Below are positions 8,578-17,745 of a DNA stretch of 64,000 bases, piece by piece. The stretch is from NCBI GenBank assembly GCA_039026235.1, contig JBCCMQ010000002.1, positions 62,001-126,000 on the forward strand, given 5' to 3'. The position numbers were made by a program, and so were the translations under genes. Under the pieces are notes generated by a model that had not been told where the DNA came from, did no database searches, and worked only from the letters and a program-made list of their open reading frames with translations. Position 1 is the first letter of the stretch. Each line of letters opens with the position of its first letter. Source of the DNA: JBCCMQ01 sp039026235 (lineage in GTDB: Bacteria > Pseudomonadota > Alphaproteobacteria > Rhodobacterales > Rhodobacteraceae).

Positions 8578-9609
8578 TTAGTCCTCCATGACGCCTTTGC
8601 GGCCCAAAAGGCCGCGGGGGCGGGTCAGAAGAATTACGATTGCAGCCAGGTAAATCACGATCTGATTGATGCCCGGCAGCGCCTCGATCACTTCGCGCAT
8701 CGACGCGAAACTTTCCAGAATACCAAGGACGAAGCCCGCCAGAACGGCACCAGGCAAAGATCCCATGCCGCCCACGACAACCACGACAAAAGAGATCACC
8801 AGGAAATCCATGCCCATGTGGTAGTTGGGCGAATTTATCGGGGTATACATGACCCCCGCCAACCCAGCCACCGCCGCGGCGATACCGAACATGATAGTAA
8901 AACGCCGGTCGATGTTGATGCCCAGCAGGCCGACAGTTTCGCGGTCGGCCATGCCGGCCCTGACCACCATTCCGAAGGTAGTGAACTGAAGGAATGCGAA
9001 GACCGCGGCGATCAGCACCATCGCAAAACAGAAGTAGACGATCCGCCAGTAGGGATAGATGATGACGCCCGGATCAAAGCCGACGGCAGCGCCAAAGTCG
9101 AATGATCCCACAAAAGCCTCGGGTGCCGGCGTCGGGATTTGGTTTGCACCAAAGTAGTATTTGACGATTTCTTGCAAGACGATCGCGAGCCCGAAGGTCA
9201 CCAGGATCTGGTCCGCGTGGGGGCGCTTGTAGAAGTGTTTGACGAGCCCACGCTCCATAAGCACGCCGATTCCGATCATGATGGGTATGGCGAAAAGGAT
9301 GGACAGCGGCACCGCCCAATCGACGATGGCGGCTCCTGTCTGCTCGCCGAACCAATCGTATATGTATGGCACCTCGACCTTAAGCGGATTGCCCAGAAAG
9401 TCCTTGCGGCTTTCATCGACCACGACGTGCGACAGGGTCAGGATGCGGCTTAGCGTGACGGCACAGAAAGCGCCCAGCATGAACAACGCGCCATGCGCGA
9501 AATTCACAACGCCAAGGGTCCCGAAAATTAACGTCAGACCAAGGGCAATCAACGCATATGCGCTGCCCTTGTCCAATCCGTTCAGGATTTGCAGGATAAT
9601 TTGATCCAT
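8578..9609 (-). CDS. livH: HAAT-family ABC transporter permease LivH-like
   Basis: Inner-membrane permease, 343 residues. The opening LNGLDKGSAYALIALGLTLIFGTLGVVNFAHGALFM-type helix is diagnostic of LivH/UrtB. An extra periplasmic loop (about residues 60–90) rich in charged residues makes it somewhat longer than the ~300-residue norm. The EAA-like region MADRETVGLLGINIDR is seen. Lies between the binding protein and livM in the same operon. Confidence 0.9.
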   Translation of the reverse strand: MDQIILQILNGLDKGSAYALIALGLTLIFGTLGVVNFAHGALFMLGAFCAVTLSRILTLSHVVVDESRKDFLGNPLKVEVPYIYDWFGEQTGAAIVDWAVPLSILFAIPIMIGIGVLMERGLVKHFYKRPHADQILVTFGLAIVLQEIVKYYFGANQIPTPAPEAFVGSFDFGAAVGFDPGVIIYPYWRIVYFCFAMVLIAAVFAFLQFTTFGMVVRAGMADRETVGLLGINIDRRFTIMFGIAAAVAGLAGVMYTPINSPNYHMGMDFLVISFVVVVVGGMGSLPGAVLAGFVLGILESFASMREVIEALPGINQIVIYLAAIVILLTRPRGLLGRKGVMED

Positions 9610-9694
9610 GACTTCCCCCTTGCCCTAGCCCCGTTCGGTTATTGGGTCGCTGCGGTTCCAGGCCTGGACCGGGACCGGCAGTTCAAAACGGTGT

Positions 9695-9724
9695 GGGGAT
9701 GCCCCGCCTTTGCGGGACATCCTC
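9695..9724 (-). other. Intercistronic stem-loop between binding-protein gene and livH
   Basis: Inverted repeat of about 13 bp (GGATGCCCCGC with GCGGGACATCC, extended by two further pairs) and a 4-base loop, in the 123-base gap after the binding-protein stop. Such hairpins usually stabilise the upstream message or partly terminate, giving more binding protein than permease. Role inferred. Confidence 0.6.
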
Positions 9725-9732
9725 TGGTCCTG

Positions 9733-11082
9733 TTACGCGCCCGGGTTGCACGACCCGAGTTCGCCACCAAAGATCGAGGCGTCATAAGTGACCTGTGCGA
9801 CCGGTGTCACTTCCACGATCTCCAGAAGGTCGAAGTCGTTCTCGGGGTTTTCCTTGCCCTTCACGACCAGCACGTCCTTGAAGCACTGGTGGTCTTCGGC
9901 GCGGTAGAGCGTCGGGCCGTTGCCGAGGCCGTCGAACTCGAAGCCTTCCAGCGCTTCGCCAACCGCACATGGGTTGAAGGAGCCTGCACGCTGCACGGCA
10001 TCTGCATAGAGCAGGGTCTGTACGTAGCAGGTGTGTGCGGCCTGCGACGGCGGGAAGCCGTACTTGGTGCCGAAGGAGCGCGTGAAGGCCATCGAGCCCT
10101 CATCGGGCAGCGACCAATGCCAGTTTGTGGAACCAAAGATCCCGGCCACGTTCTTGCCGGCACCCTTCGCCATCAGGCGTGAGTAGAGCGGAACAACGAT
10201 CTGGAAATCCTTGTTGTTGGCGATTGCGTCACGCAGGCCAAACTGAACGGCATTGGTCAGAGAGTTGACCATATTACCGCCGTAGTGGTTGAGAACCAGA
10301 ACGTCCGCTCCGGAGTTCAGAACCGGCGCGATGTAGGACGAGAAGTCCGTCTGCGCCAACGGCGTCTTAACGGCCGCAACGGTTTCCCAGCCCATGGCCT
10401 CGGTCGAGGTGCGGACCGCTTCTTCGGTCGTGTAACCCCAGTTGTAGTCAGCCGTCAGGTGGTAAGCCTTACGATCAGTGCCATAGTTGTTGGCGAGGAT
10501 CGGTGCCAGTGCAGCGCCGGACATGTAGGAGTTGAAGAAGTGGCGGAAGCCATTGGCCTTCTTGTCCTTGCCGGTGGTGTCGTTGGAGTGTGTCAGGCCC
10601 GCCATGAAGATGATGCCGGCTTCCTGGCAAAGCGCCTGAACAGCCACAGCCACACCGGACGACGAACCGCCGGAAATCATGATGGCTCCGTCTTTTTCAA
10701 TCATCGAGCGGGCAGACGCGCGGGCCGCGTCGGGCTTTGTCTGGGTGTCGCCGGTCACGAAGGCGACCTTCTTGCCCAGAATGCCTGTGCCGTCCAATTC
10801 CTTCGATGAGAAGGTGGACATCATCCCACCGTCGCCTTCACCATTAAGGTGCTCGACCGCGAGTTCAAATGCGCGAAGCTCGTCGGCGCCCTCGTCAGCG
10901 TAGGGACCGGTTTGCGGCACGTTGAAGCCCAGCGTGGCCGTGTCTCCCTCGGGTGCATTGGTGAACCCGGTGTGACCGCCGGACCAACTGGCACCTGTAA
11001 AGATGGTCGGTACGGCAAGGCCTGCGCCCGTCACGGCACCGGTCTTGAGAAGCCCGCGGCGACTCAGAGTGGTTTTGGACAT
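9733..11082 (-). CDS. HAAT-family ABC transporter substrate-binding protein (Tat signal)
   Basis: Periplasmic binding protein of 449 residues, Peripla_BP_6 (leucine/amide-binding) fold. The N-terminus MSKTTLSRRGLLKTGAVTGAG has a twin-arginine signal, so export in folded form is predicted. The body has PQTGPYADEGADELRAFELAVE and the serine-rich ligand loop SGGSSSGVAVA. ATG 11082 is preceded by GGGAGGAT at good spacing; an in-frame start at 11112 lacks one. It is longer than LivK (about 370), closer to amide/urea-binding relatives. First gene of the operon ending in acs. The ligand is unknown; the acs linkage points to a compound yielding acetate or another short acid. Confidence 0.88.
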   Translation of the reverse strand: MSKTTLSRRGLLKTGAVTGAGLAVPTIFTGASWSGGHTGFTNAPEGDTATLGFNVPQTGPYADEGADELRAFELAVEHLNGEGDGGMMSTFSSKELDGTGILGKKVAFVTGDTQTKPDAARASARSMIEKDGAIMISGGSSSGVAVAVQALCQEAGIIFMAGLTHSNDTTGKDKKANGFRHFFNSYMSGAALAPILANNYGTDRKAYHLTADYNWGYTTEEAVRTSTEAMGWETVAAVKTPLAQTDFSSYIAPVLNSGADVLVLNHYGGNMVNSLTNAVQFGLRDAIANNKDFQIVVPLYSRLMAKGAGKNVAGIFGSTNWHWSLPDEGSMAFTRSFGTKYGFPPSQAAHTCYVQTLLYADAVQRAGSFNPCAVGEALEGFEFDGLGNGPTLYRAEDHQCFKDVLVVKGKENPENDFDLLEIVEVTPVAQVTYDASIFGGELGSCNPGA

Positions 11083-11302
11083 GTAATCCTCCCAGTAAGG
11101 TTTTTGCGGCATCCTCCAACGCCGCGATGGCCTTTACAGGCCCGACGTTATTATCTGGCCCGCTACGAAAACAAATCAACAAGTCATACTACTGCTTGGG
11201 TTTTTTTGTAAATTTGTCGACAGGAAGGATCAGATATTGTAAAAAAATTTTCTAAGCACTGCGGCGAAATCCGTTAGCGCACCGCAGCGACGAGATTTTT
11301 CC
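11083..11302. promoter_or_regulatory. Divergent control region between binding-protein gene and scfR
   Basis: A 220-base AT-richer gap between divergent genes. It contains TTTGTAAA at 11205–11212 and ATTGTAAA at 11236–11243, each one or two bases from TTTGCAAA, the half-site reported for the R. sphaeroides ScfR protein PccR. The half-sites are 31 bases apart, not in the tight tandem described for PccR, so this is only a candidate operator. A GTCGAC palindrome lies at 11216–11221. Confidence 0.4.
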
Positions 11303-12613
11303 ATGCCGATGCGTGCATTAGCCGGAACCAGAATTCGGGAACGCCGTCTGTCCGCCGGTCGGGCCCAGGCGGATCTGGCGCGGCAGGTCGGGATCTCGGC
11401 CTCTTACCTGAACCTGATCGAGCATAATCGCCGACGTATTGGCGGAAAGTTGATCCTGAACATAGCCGATGCGCTGGGCGTCGATTCTCAGATCCTGATC
11501 GAAGGGGCGGAAACGGCCCTGCTCAACACCATGCGCGAAGCGGCCGCATCGCCCGAGGCTAGTGAACCCGAAATCGACAGGATGGACGAATTTGCTGGAC
11601 GGTTTCCGGGGTGGGCGACCCTGGTCGGCGACCAACACCGCAGGATTCGCGATCTGGAAAGAACCGTGACCATTCTGACCGACCGACTAACCCATGACCC
11701 ACATCTGGCGGCGTCATTGCACGAAATGATCTCGACGGTGACGGCAATCCGATCAACGTCGGCAATTCTGCACGACACGCAGGACATCGAACCTGAATGG
11801 CAAAGGCGCTTTCAACGCAACATCGCCGAAGACAGCCGACGATTGGCCGAAACCAGCCAGTCACTCGTTGCCTATCTGGACGAAGCGGGGCGCGCCGACA
11901 GCAATTTCAGCGCGCCGCAGGATGAAGTGGACGCGTTTCTTGAGGGGGCCGGCTACCATTTCACCGCTCTTGAGAGCGTTCGGCCCGCCGCGCCAGAGAC
12001 GATAGTGGCGGGCTCCATCGCCTTAACATCGCAGACTGCGCGCGGTCTGGCAGTCGACTGGCTGACCCGATATCTTGCGGATGCAAAGTTGCTTCCGCTC
12101 GCGCAGTTTGAAAGAGCGGCGATCGAGGCAGGCTATGATCCCGGCCTGTTGGCGCAAAGATTTTCCTGCCCAGTACCGCAGGTGTTCCGTCGCCTTGCCA
12201 CGCTTCCCGCCGGAAAGGAGCACCCGGACATCGGGCTTGTGGTCTGCGACGGGTCCGGCACGTTGGTGACGCGAAAGGCGCCGCCCGGCCTGTCGCTGCC
12301 CAAGTTTGGTGCTGCCTGTCCGCTTTGGCCGCTTTATCAAGCCTTGGCGCGCCCGAACATGCCCACGCGCTCGGTCATCGCCGTTACTGGCGACCGAGTA
12401 CGAACGTTCATTGCCTATGCGGTGTCGGTGGTCGACGCTCCGATGGCATTTCAGGGACCGCAGCTTTTCGAGGCCTCGATGTTGTTGCTTCCAGAAGAGC
12501 ACTTTGACCTGCCCGCCCAAGCAGCACTCCGGGTTGGGACAAGCTGCAGAATATGCTCGGAAAACGACTGTCCAGCGCGGCGCGAGCCCTCGATCCTGAC
12601 CGATGGTTTTTGA
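11303..12613 (+). CDS. XRE/ScfR-family short-chain fatty acyl-CoA transcriptional regulator
   Basis: 436 residues. N-terminal XRE helix-turn-helix (about residues 7–62: RERRLSAGRAQADLARQVGISASYLNLIEHNRRRIGG in outline), a middle region with an IrrE/DUF955-like fold, and a C-terminal DUF2083 region ending in the Cys-rich signature CRICSENDCPARREPSI. This layout is that of ScfR proteins (RamB of Corynebacterium, PccR of Rhodobacter), which sense short acyl-CoAs and control acetate or propionate genes. It is divergent from the transporter–acs operon and is its most likely regulator. Start ATG 11303; a second ATG two codons on is equally possible. Confidence 0.85.
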   Translation: MPMRALAGTRIRERRLSAGRAQADLARQVGISASYLNLIEHNRRRIGGKLILNIADALGVDSQILIEGAETALLNTMREAAASPEASEPEIDRMDEFAGRFPGWATLVGDQHRRIRDLERTVTILTDRLTHDPHLAASLHEMISTVTAIRSTSAILHDTQDIEPEWQRRFQRNIAEDSRRLAETSQSLVAYLDEAGRADSNFSAPQDEVDAFLEGAGYHFTALESVRPAAPETIVAGSIALTSQTARGLAVDWLTRYLADAKLLPLAQFERAAIEAGYDPGLLAQRFSCPVPQVFRRLATLPAGKEHPDIGLVVCDGSGTLVTRKAPPGLSLPKFGAACPLWPLYQALARPNMPTRSVIAVTGDRVRTFIAYAVSVVDAPMAFQGPQLFEASMLLLPEEHFDLPAQAALRVGTSCRICSENDCPARREPSILTDGF

Positions 12614-12696
12614 CTTAGGACCGTCGTTTGGAGATAGTTCGCCAATAGCCACGGTGCGCAAGACACCTGGGCGACATCAAAGGGAGGAGATCGGCC

Positions 12697-13065
12697 GTGA
12701 GCAAGCGCGTGCTGCTGATCGAGGACGAACCGAATATCATCGAGGCGATCCGGTTCATTCTGGCTCGGGATGGCTGGATCGTCGATACGCATTCCGATGG
12801 CGCAACGGCCCTTGAGGCAATAGAGACCAAGATGCCCGACCTTGTCATTCTGGACGTCATGCTGCCCAATCGGTCGGGCTATGACATAACGCGTGATCTG
12901 CGGGCACGGGAAGATCTGGCCGATCTTCCGATTATGATGCTGACGGCGCGCGGACAGGAAAAAGACCGCGATATCGCGGCGGCGGTCGGGGTTAATCACT
13001 TCATGACCAAGCCCTTTTCAAATGCGGACGTTCTTGAGCAGGTTCGCGCGCTGACCGCAACATGA
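12697..13065 (+). CDS. Single-domain response regulator
   Basis: 122 residues, receiver domain only. Phospho-acceptor D53 (LVILDVMLPNRSG), acidic pair EDE at 9–11, switch Thr in MLTARG and K105 in MTKPFS are in place. No DNA-binding or enzymatic output domain follows. The GTG start at 12697 has GGAGGAGA upstream. The stop overlaps the next gene (ATGA), and the sensor kinase follows one gene later, so this is its probable partner, acting through protein contact or as a phosphate relay. Confidence 0.9.
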   Translation: MSKRVLLIEDEPNIIEAIRFILARDGWIVDTHSDGATALEAIETKMPDLVILDVMLPNRSGYDITRDLRAREDLADLPIMMLTARGQEKDRDIAAAVGVNHFMTKPFSNADVLEQVRALTAT

Positions 13066-13352
13066 GTAACCCGCGCGATCCGGTTTTCCTGGCGCGGCGT
13101 GTCTACCGCAGCCGGCGCCTGATTGATGCCAGCCGGGCATTGCCCTTTGTCGCGGTCGTTTTGTTTCTTCTTCCGCTTCTGTGGGCAACAGGGAACGGAA
13201 CAAGTAGCACCGCGATGGGCGGCATATTCATCTTTGTTGTCTGGGCCATTCTGATTGCGATCAGCGCCGCAATGTCAGGCCCACTTTCAAAGATTTCCGA
13301 GGACCCGGAAGATTCGCCTAGCACAGAGGACGACCGAAAGGGGCCGTCCTGA
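13062..13352 (+). CDS. Small two-helix membrane protein between regulator and kinase genes
   Basis: 96 residues, two predicted membrane segments (about 26–43 and 53–70), basic N-terminus and acidic C-terminus. It overlaps both neighbours by a few bases, so it is made with them. No known domain. By position it may help assemble or signal with the adjacent sensor kinase; this is inference. Confidence 0.75.
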   Translation: MSNPRDPVFLARRVYRSRRLIDASRALPFVAVVLFLLPLLWATGNGTSSTAMGGIFIFVVWAILIAISAAMSGPLSKISEDPEDSPSTEDDRKGPS

Positions 13353-16030
13353 TGATGTCGTTTAACCTGCTACTTGCGGTTTCACTGTCCTATGTCGCAC
13401 TGCTGTTTCTTGTGGCATTTGCGGCCGAAAAACTGGCCGAGCGGGGACGCGGCGGCTGGCTTCGCTCACCGGTTGTTTATACCCTGTCCCTGTCGGTCTA
13501 CTGCACGGCGTGGACGTTTTATGGCGCGGTAGGCTACGCCGCCCGGTCGGGACTGGAATTCGTCACCATATACCTTGGGCCCACTGTGGTAATGGTCGGC
13601 TGGTGGGTCGTGGCGCGCAAACTGGTTAGGATCGGCCGCACACAGCGCATCACATCGATCGCCGACCTGATTTCGTCACGTTATGGCAAGTCCAATGTGC
13701 TGGGCGCGCTTGTGACCTTGTTCGCGATCGTTGGCACCACGCCTTACATCGCCCTGCAGCTACAGTCGGTCACCCTGTCCTTCAGCGTATTCGCGGCTGG
13801 AGAGAGCCAGGATCTGAACGCGACGGCGCTCTGGGTTGCCGTGGGTCTTGCGCTTTTCACGGTGATTTTCGGGACACGCAACCTTGATTCGAACGAACGC
13901 CACCATGGTGTCGTGACGGCGATTGCGGTTGAAGCGGTGGTTAAGCTTTTCGCGCTGGTGGCGGTGGGCGTGTTCGTGGTCTGGTTTATCGGCAGCGGGC
14001 CTTCTAACATGGTCCAGATCATCGAAGAAAGCCCGATCGCCATCTGGCAGATGGACGGCAGCCGATGGATCGCCCTGACCTTCCTGTCTGGCGCGGCCTT
14101 CTTGTGCCTGCCGCGTATGTTTCAGGTGATCGTCGTTGAGAACTCGGACGAAGCCCACCTGGGCGTCGCATCCTGGGCGTTTCCGGCCTACCTGTTTCTA
14201 ATGAGCCTTTTTGTGGTGCCAATCGCGGTGGTCGGATTGTCACAGCTTCCGGAAGGTTCGAACCCCGACCTTTTTGTGCTGACCCTGCCTTTGTCATACG
14301 GCAATGAAGGTCTGGCCATGCTGGCTTTCTTGGGCGGGTTTTCCTCTGCCACGTCGATGGTGATCGTTGCCGCTTTGGCCCTATCGACCATGGTGTCGAA
14401 CAACATTGTACTGCCCTTCTGGCTCAGCGCGCGCCGTCCGGGGGCCACTGTGTCGGGCGATGTCCGCAACGTGGTTCTGATGGCACGCCGGATCTCGATC
14501 GCCGTTATTCTGGCGCTCGGCTATATCTACTACCGGGTTTCCGGAGGCGGTGCAGCGCTCGCAGCGATCGGCCTGATTGCCTTTGCAGGCGTGGCGCAAA
14601 TCCTTCCGGCCATGCTCGGCGGCATCTTCTGGCGCGGGGCGACACGGATCGGCGCCTCGGCGGGGCTGATCACCGGCTTTGCGGTCTGGGCCTGGACCAT
14701 GTTTCTGCCCAGCTTTGGCGAAGGCGCGGTAATGTCGTCGGCGCTTTTGGCCGAGGGCCCCTGGGGGATCCACTGGCTAAGGCCGCGCGCGCTTTTCGGC
14801 ATCGAAGGTGTCGATCCCACAGTGCACGCCGTGTTCTGGAGCATCTTCCTTAACAGCCTGGCCTTTATCACGGGTTCCCTTGTCAGTTTTCCAGGACCGC
14901 TGGAGCGTCTTCAGGGCGCACAGTTCGTCAATGTGTGGCAGCATTCAAGATCGCCCGGTGGATGGACCGGCGGGCAGGTCGAGGCCGAAGATCTTCTGGT
15001 TATGGCGCAGCGCATTATTGGCCCGGATGAGGCGCAGGCCCTGTTTCTCGCGGCGGCTCAATCCCAGGGAAAAAGCGGTTATCTGCCCGATGCGACCCCG
15101 GAGTTTCTACAGCGTTTGGAAATCGAGCTGACCGGTTCGGTTGGCGCTGCCACTGCGCACGCTATGCTAACGCAGCTTCTGGGCGGAACCAGCGTTTCTG
15201 TACAGGACCTGTTGGCGGTGGCCGACGAAGCCCAGCAGATCATGGAGTATTCGAACCAGCTCGAGGCGAAATCGGAAGAACTCGGGCGGACCGCCCGTCA
15301 GCTGCGCGAAGCGAATGAAAAACTGACCACCCTTTCAATCCAAAAAGATGCATTCCTCAGCCAGATAAGTCATGAGCTGCGCACGCCGATGACGTCGATC
15401 CGGGCTTTCTCAGAAATCCTCATGAATGACGGCGCATTGGACGCCGAAGCGCGGGAAAAGTACTCGCGTATCATCCATGACGAGACGCTGCGTCTTACAA
15501 GGCTTCTTGACGATCTGCTAGATCTGAGCGTCCTGGAGAACGGCCAAGTCACACTAAATGTGGGCCCTGTGGTCGTTCGGGATCTATTGGATCAAGCGAT
15601 TTCGGCCACAATGTCCATTGATCCGGCGCACACCATAAAGATCCACCGCCGCACCTCCCAAGAGGACATCAGCGTCACTACTGATGGTGACCGGCTAACC
15701 CAGGTTTTCATCAATTTGATTTCCAACGCAAAGAAGTACTGCGATGCCGAAGCACCTGAAGTGACGGTGCGCGCCGAAAACCGCGGCGATAATGTGATTG
15801 TCGACATCTGCGATAACGGCAGCGGCATACCGTCTGAGAGTCAGGCAGTGATCTTTGAGAAGTTCAGCCGCCTCGGCGAATCCGGCCAAGCGGGCGGGGC
15901 GGGTCTTGGCCTGGCAATTTGCGAGGAAGTTATGGACAAGCTTGGCGGCAGCATCGCTTATCTTCCGGGCCAGGACGGCGCAGCGTTTCGTGTCACTTTG
16001 CCAGCGCCCGCTGCACGGGCGGCCGAGTAA
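13352..16030 (+). CDS. Sodium/solute-symporter-like sensor histidine kinase (CrbS/CbrA-type)
   Basis: 892 residues. Residues 1–~500 form a sodium:solute symporter (SSS) domain with about 13 membrane segments. About 545–620 matches a STAC domain. A short coiled coil (about 625–660) leads to a histidine kinase: H-box SHELRTPM with H674, N-box FINLISNAKKY, G1 DNGSGIP, G2 GGAGLGLAI. I see no PAS domain between STAC and the H-box, unlike some relatives. CrbS and CbrA in gammaproteobacteria use this architecture; CrbS–CrbR controls acs and acetate use. The linkage to acs and scfR here supports a role in acetate or organic-acid sensing. It starts with ATGATG overlapping the upstream stop by one base. 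Confidence 0.9.
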   Translation: MMSFNLLLAVSLSYVALLFLVAFAAEKLAERGRGGWLRSPVVYTLSLSVYCTAWTFYGAVGYAARSGLEFVTIYLGPTVVMVGWWVVARKLVRIGRTQRITSIADLISSRYGKSNVLGALVTLFAIVGTTPYIALQLQSVTLSFSVFAAGESQDLNATALWVAVGLALFTVIFGTRNLDSNERHHGVVTAIAVEAVVKLFALVAVGVFVVWFIGSGPSNMVQIIEESPIAIWQMDGSRWIALTFLSGAAFLCLPRMFQVIVVENSDEAHLGVASWAFPAYLFLMSLFVVPIAVVGLSQLPEGSNPDLFVLTLPLSYGNEGLAMLAFLGGFSSATSMVIVAALALSTMVSNNIVLPFWLSARRPGATVSGDVRNVVLMARRISIAVILALGYIYYRVSGGGAALAAIGLIAFAGVAQILPAMLGGIFWRGATRIGASAGLITGFAVWAWTMFLPSFGEGAVMSSALLAEGPWGIHWLRPRALFGIEGVDPTVHAVFWSIFLNSLAFITGSLVSFPGPLERLQGAQFVNVWQHSRSPGGWTGGQVEAEDLLVMAQRIIGPDEAQALFLAAAQSQGKSGYLPDATPEFLQRLEIELTGSVGAATAHAMLTQLLGGTSVSVQDLLAVADEAQQIMEYSNQLEAKSEELGRTARQLREANEKLTTLSIQKDAFLSQISHELRTPMTSIRAFSEILMNDGALDAEAREKYSRIIHDETLRLTRLLDDLLDLSVLENGQVTLNVGPVVVRDLLDQAISATMSIDPAHTIKIHRRTSQEDISVTTDGDRLTQVFINLISNAKKYCDAEAPEVTVRAENRGDNVIVDICDNGSGIPSESQAVIFEKFSRLGESGQAGGAGLGLAICEEVMDKLGGSIAYLPGQDGAAFRVTLPAPAARAAE

Positions 16031-16114
16031 GTCGGACCAAAGTATACGCTTTATCAACCCTGTTTGAGGCATTTTCGAGAGAGATCATTCATCGGACGCC
16101 GCATCGGGTCGCAT

Positions 16115-17278
16115 TTGGAAAACACATCTGAACAACAAGGGTATCTTCAGCGACGGTTGAAGAAGAAGGTGCGCAGTCAGCCCGTGCTGACGGCCCACCG
16201 GGCTCTGCGCCTCGCGCTGTCACGCGTGGCGGAAAAGCTATACGGTGTGGACCTTTCGGTAGAGGGGATCGCGGCTGATCAGATAAAGCTTGAAGACATT
16301 CTGCCCTCAATTCCCGCCAACGCCCTTGTCCAACTGGTGGATGGATCTGGCGATGCCCAGGGCGTTCTGGTGATGCCATCACCAATCGTTGGGGCACTGG
16401 TTGAGATCCAGACCATCGGTCACATCACAGAAAAAACGCCGGAAGGGCGCCCATCAACGCCCACAGATGCAGCGCTGGCACGGCGTTTCTCGGACGACGT
16501 GCTGCGGGCGTTTGGCGAACTCCTGCGGGACGTCCCTGGAGAGGAATGGACGCAAGGCTATCTGACCGGCGACGCGATGTTCGATACCCGGCCGCTGCCC
16601 CTGTTCCTGCATGATATCCCCTACCGGCGACTGCGCGCACCGATAACTCTTGCCGGAGATGCCCGGACGGGTGAGATCGATCTGATCCTGCCTGCCGAAG
16701 CTGCCGACGGACGTGGGCGTGATCTTCGTCAGCAAGCGGCTGACAGTGCCGAAAAGTGGCAGAACGCGATTGAGGGGCGTGTACTCGACAGCGCGGTTCA
16801 ACTGACGGCAGATCTTGCGCGTCTTTCACTGCCGCTTTCCCGCGTTCGTAAGTTGGAACCGGGCCATTTGCTCAGTGTGCCAATTGCCAACCTGCGCAAC
16901 GTCCGACTGCATGCGCTGGACGGTGCCGTAGTGGCAAGCGGGCGACTGGGCATGGCAAACGGGGCCAAGGCGGTCATGGTCAGCCGGCTGGGTCCAGGCG
17001 GGCCCGAGGGCGGTCATGACGGTGATACGCCATTGCCGCCGCCGGATGCGGTTCCTTTGAATGTACCCGATCTCCCAGAGATGCCGGCGCTGCCGGACAT
17101 TCCGCCGATGGAAATGGCTGCGCCGGAAGTCACTCCTTTGGACGACGATGAAGCGGCTGAGCCGACGGATAAGTTGCCTGACATCCCGGGCCTTGCGGAT
17201 CTGGGGATACCGACCGACGGGGATACGCCGTCCATGGCGCCGACGCCAATCGCCATCGATCTCGGCGACACCCAGTAG
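16115..17278 (+). CDS. FliM/FliN-family (SpoA-domain) protein
   Basis: About 387 residues. A region opening LTAHRALRLALSRVAEKLYGVDL and a C-terminal SpoA-like half (about 230–300: LPLSRVRKLEPGHLLSVPIANLRNVRLHALDG) resemble proteins annotated 'FliM/FliN family flagellar motor switch C-terminal domain' in Rhodobacteraceae. The last ~90 residues are acidic and proline-rich with repeated 'LPDIP/MPALPDIP' units and are probably disordered. Start uncertain: TTG 16115 gives the N-terminus LENTSEQQGYLQRRL that fits relatives; a TTG at 16064 is also open. No other flagellar genes are in the window. Confidence 0.7.
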   Translation: MENTSEQQGYLQRRLKKKVRSQPVLTAHRALRLALSRVAEKLYGVDLSVEGIAADQIKLEDILPSIPANALVQLVDGSGDAQGVLVMPSPIVGALVEIQTIGHITEKTPEGRPSTPTDAALARRFSDDVLRAFGELLRDVPGEEWTQGYLTGDAMFDTRPLPLFLHDIPYRRLRAPITLAGDARTGEIDLILPAEAADGRGRDLRQQAADSAEKWQNAIEGRVLDSAVQLTADLARLSLPLSRVRKLEPGHLLSVPIANLRNVRLHALDGAVVASGRLGMANGAKAVMVSRLGPGGPEGGHDGDTPLPPPDAVPLNVPDLPEMPALPDIPPMEMAAPEVTPLDDDEAAEPTDKLPDIPGLADLGIPTDGDTPSMAPTPIAIDLGDTQ

Positions 17279-17279
17279 C

Positions 17280-17711
17280 CTAGGTCTGCTTTTCGGCGCG
17301 CGCTTCGACCGTCGGCCGCAGACCGTCCAACGCGTATCCGGCAGCATGGAGCCGATCAAAGATCTCGTCAGGGTCCATCGTGGGCGCCGCCGCCAGCGCC
17401 CACGCCGCCGCGGACCGCATGCCGCTGGCGCAATAAGCAACGACAGGCCCGCCGGCTGCAGCCATTGCCTTGGCCTGTTGTTCTACGGAAGCTTCGTCGA
17501 GCATTCCGCCGATTATCGGATTATCAAGGAAGGTGATGCCCGCGACGGTGGCCGCCTTTTCGATTTCCGCCGACCAGAATTCAGGCGGATTTTCCGCATC
17601 CGGCCGGTTGTTTATGATCATGTGGAAACCACTGTCCGCAAGAACTTGGACATCCTGCGGCGTGATTTGCGGCGACACCGCGAAGTGGTCGGTTAGGGGC
17701 CGAAGGTCCAT
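17280..17711 (-). CDS. TIGR01244 / DUF442 family phosphatase-like protein
   Basis: 143 residues. The active loop YCASGMRS has the Cys-x4-Arg pattern of the dual-specificity-phosphatase-like DUF442 family, which is often annotated as a sulfur transferase or as the Blh N-terminal domain. The N-terminus LTDHFAVSPQITPQDVQVLADSGF is typical. ATG 17711 is chosen over a TTG at 17735 because AAAGGA precedes it. Convergent with the FliM-like gene with one base between stops. The true substrate is not known. Confidence 0.85.
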   Translation of the reverse strand: MDLRPLTDHFAVSPQITPQDVQVLADSGFHMIINNRPDAENPPEFWSAEIEKAATVAGITFLDNPIIGGMLDEASVEQQAKAMAAAGGPVVAYCASGMRSAAAWALAAAPTMDPDEIFDRLHAAGYALDGLRPTVEARAEKQT

Positions 17712-17745
17712 TCGGTCAAAGGTCCTTTCTTGCAAAAGTATATTG

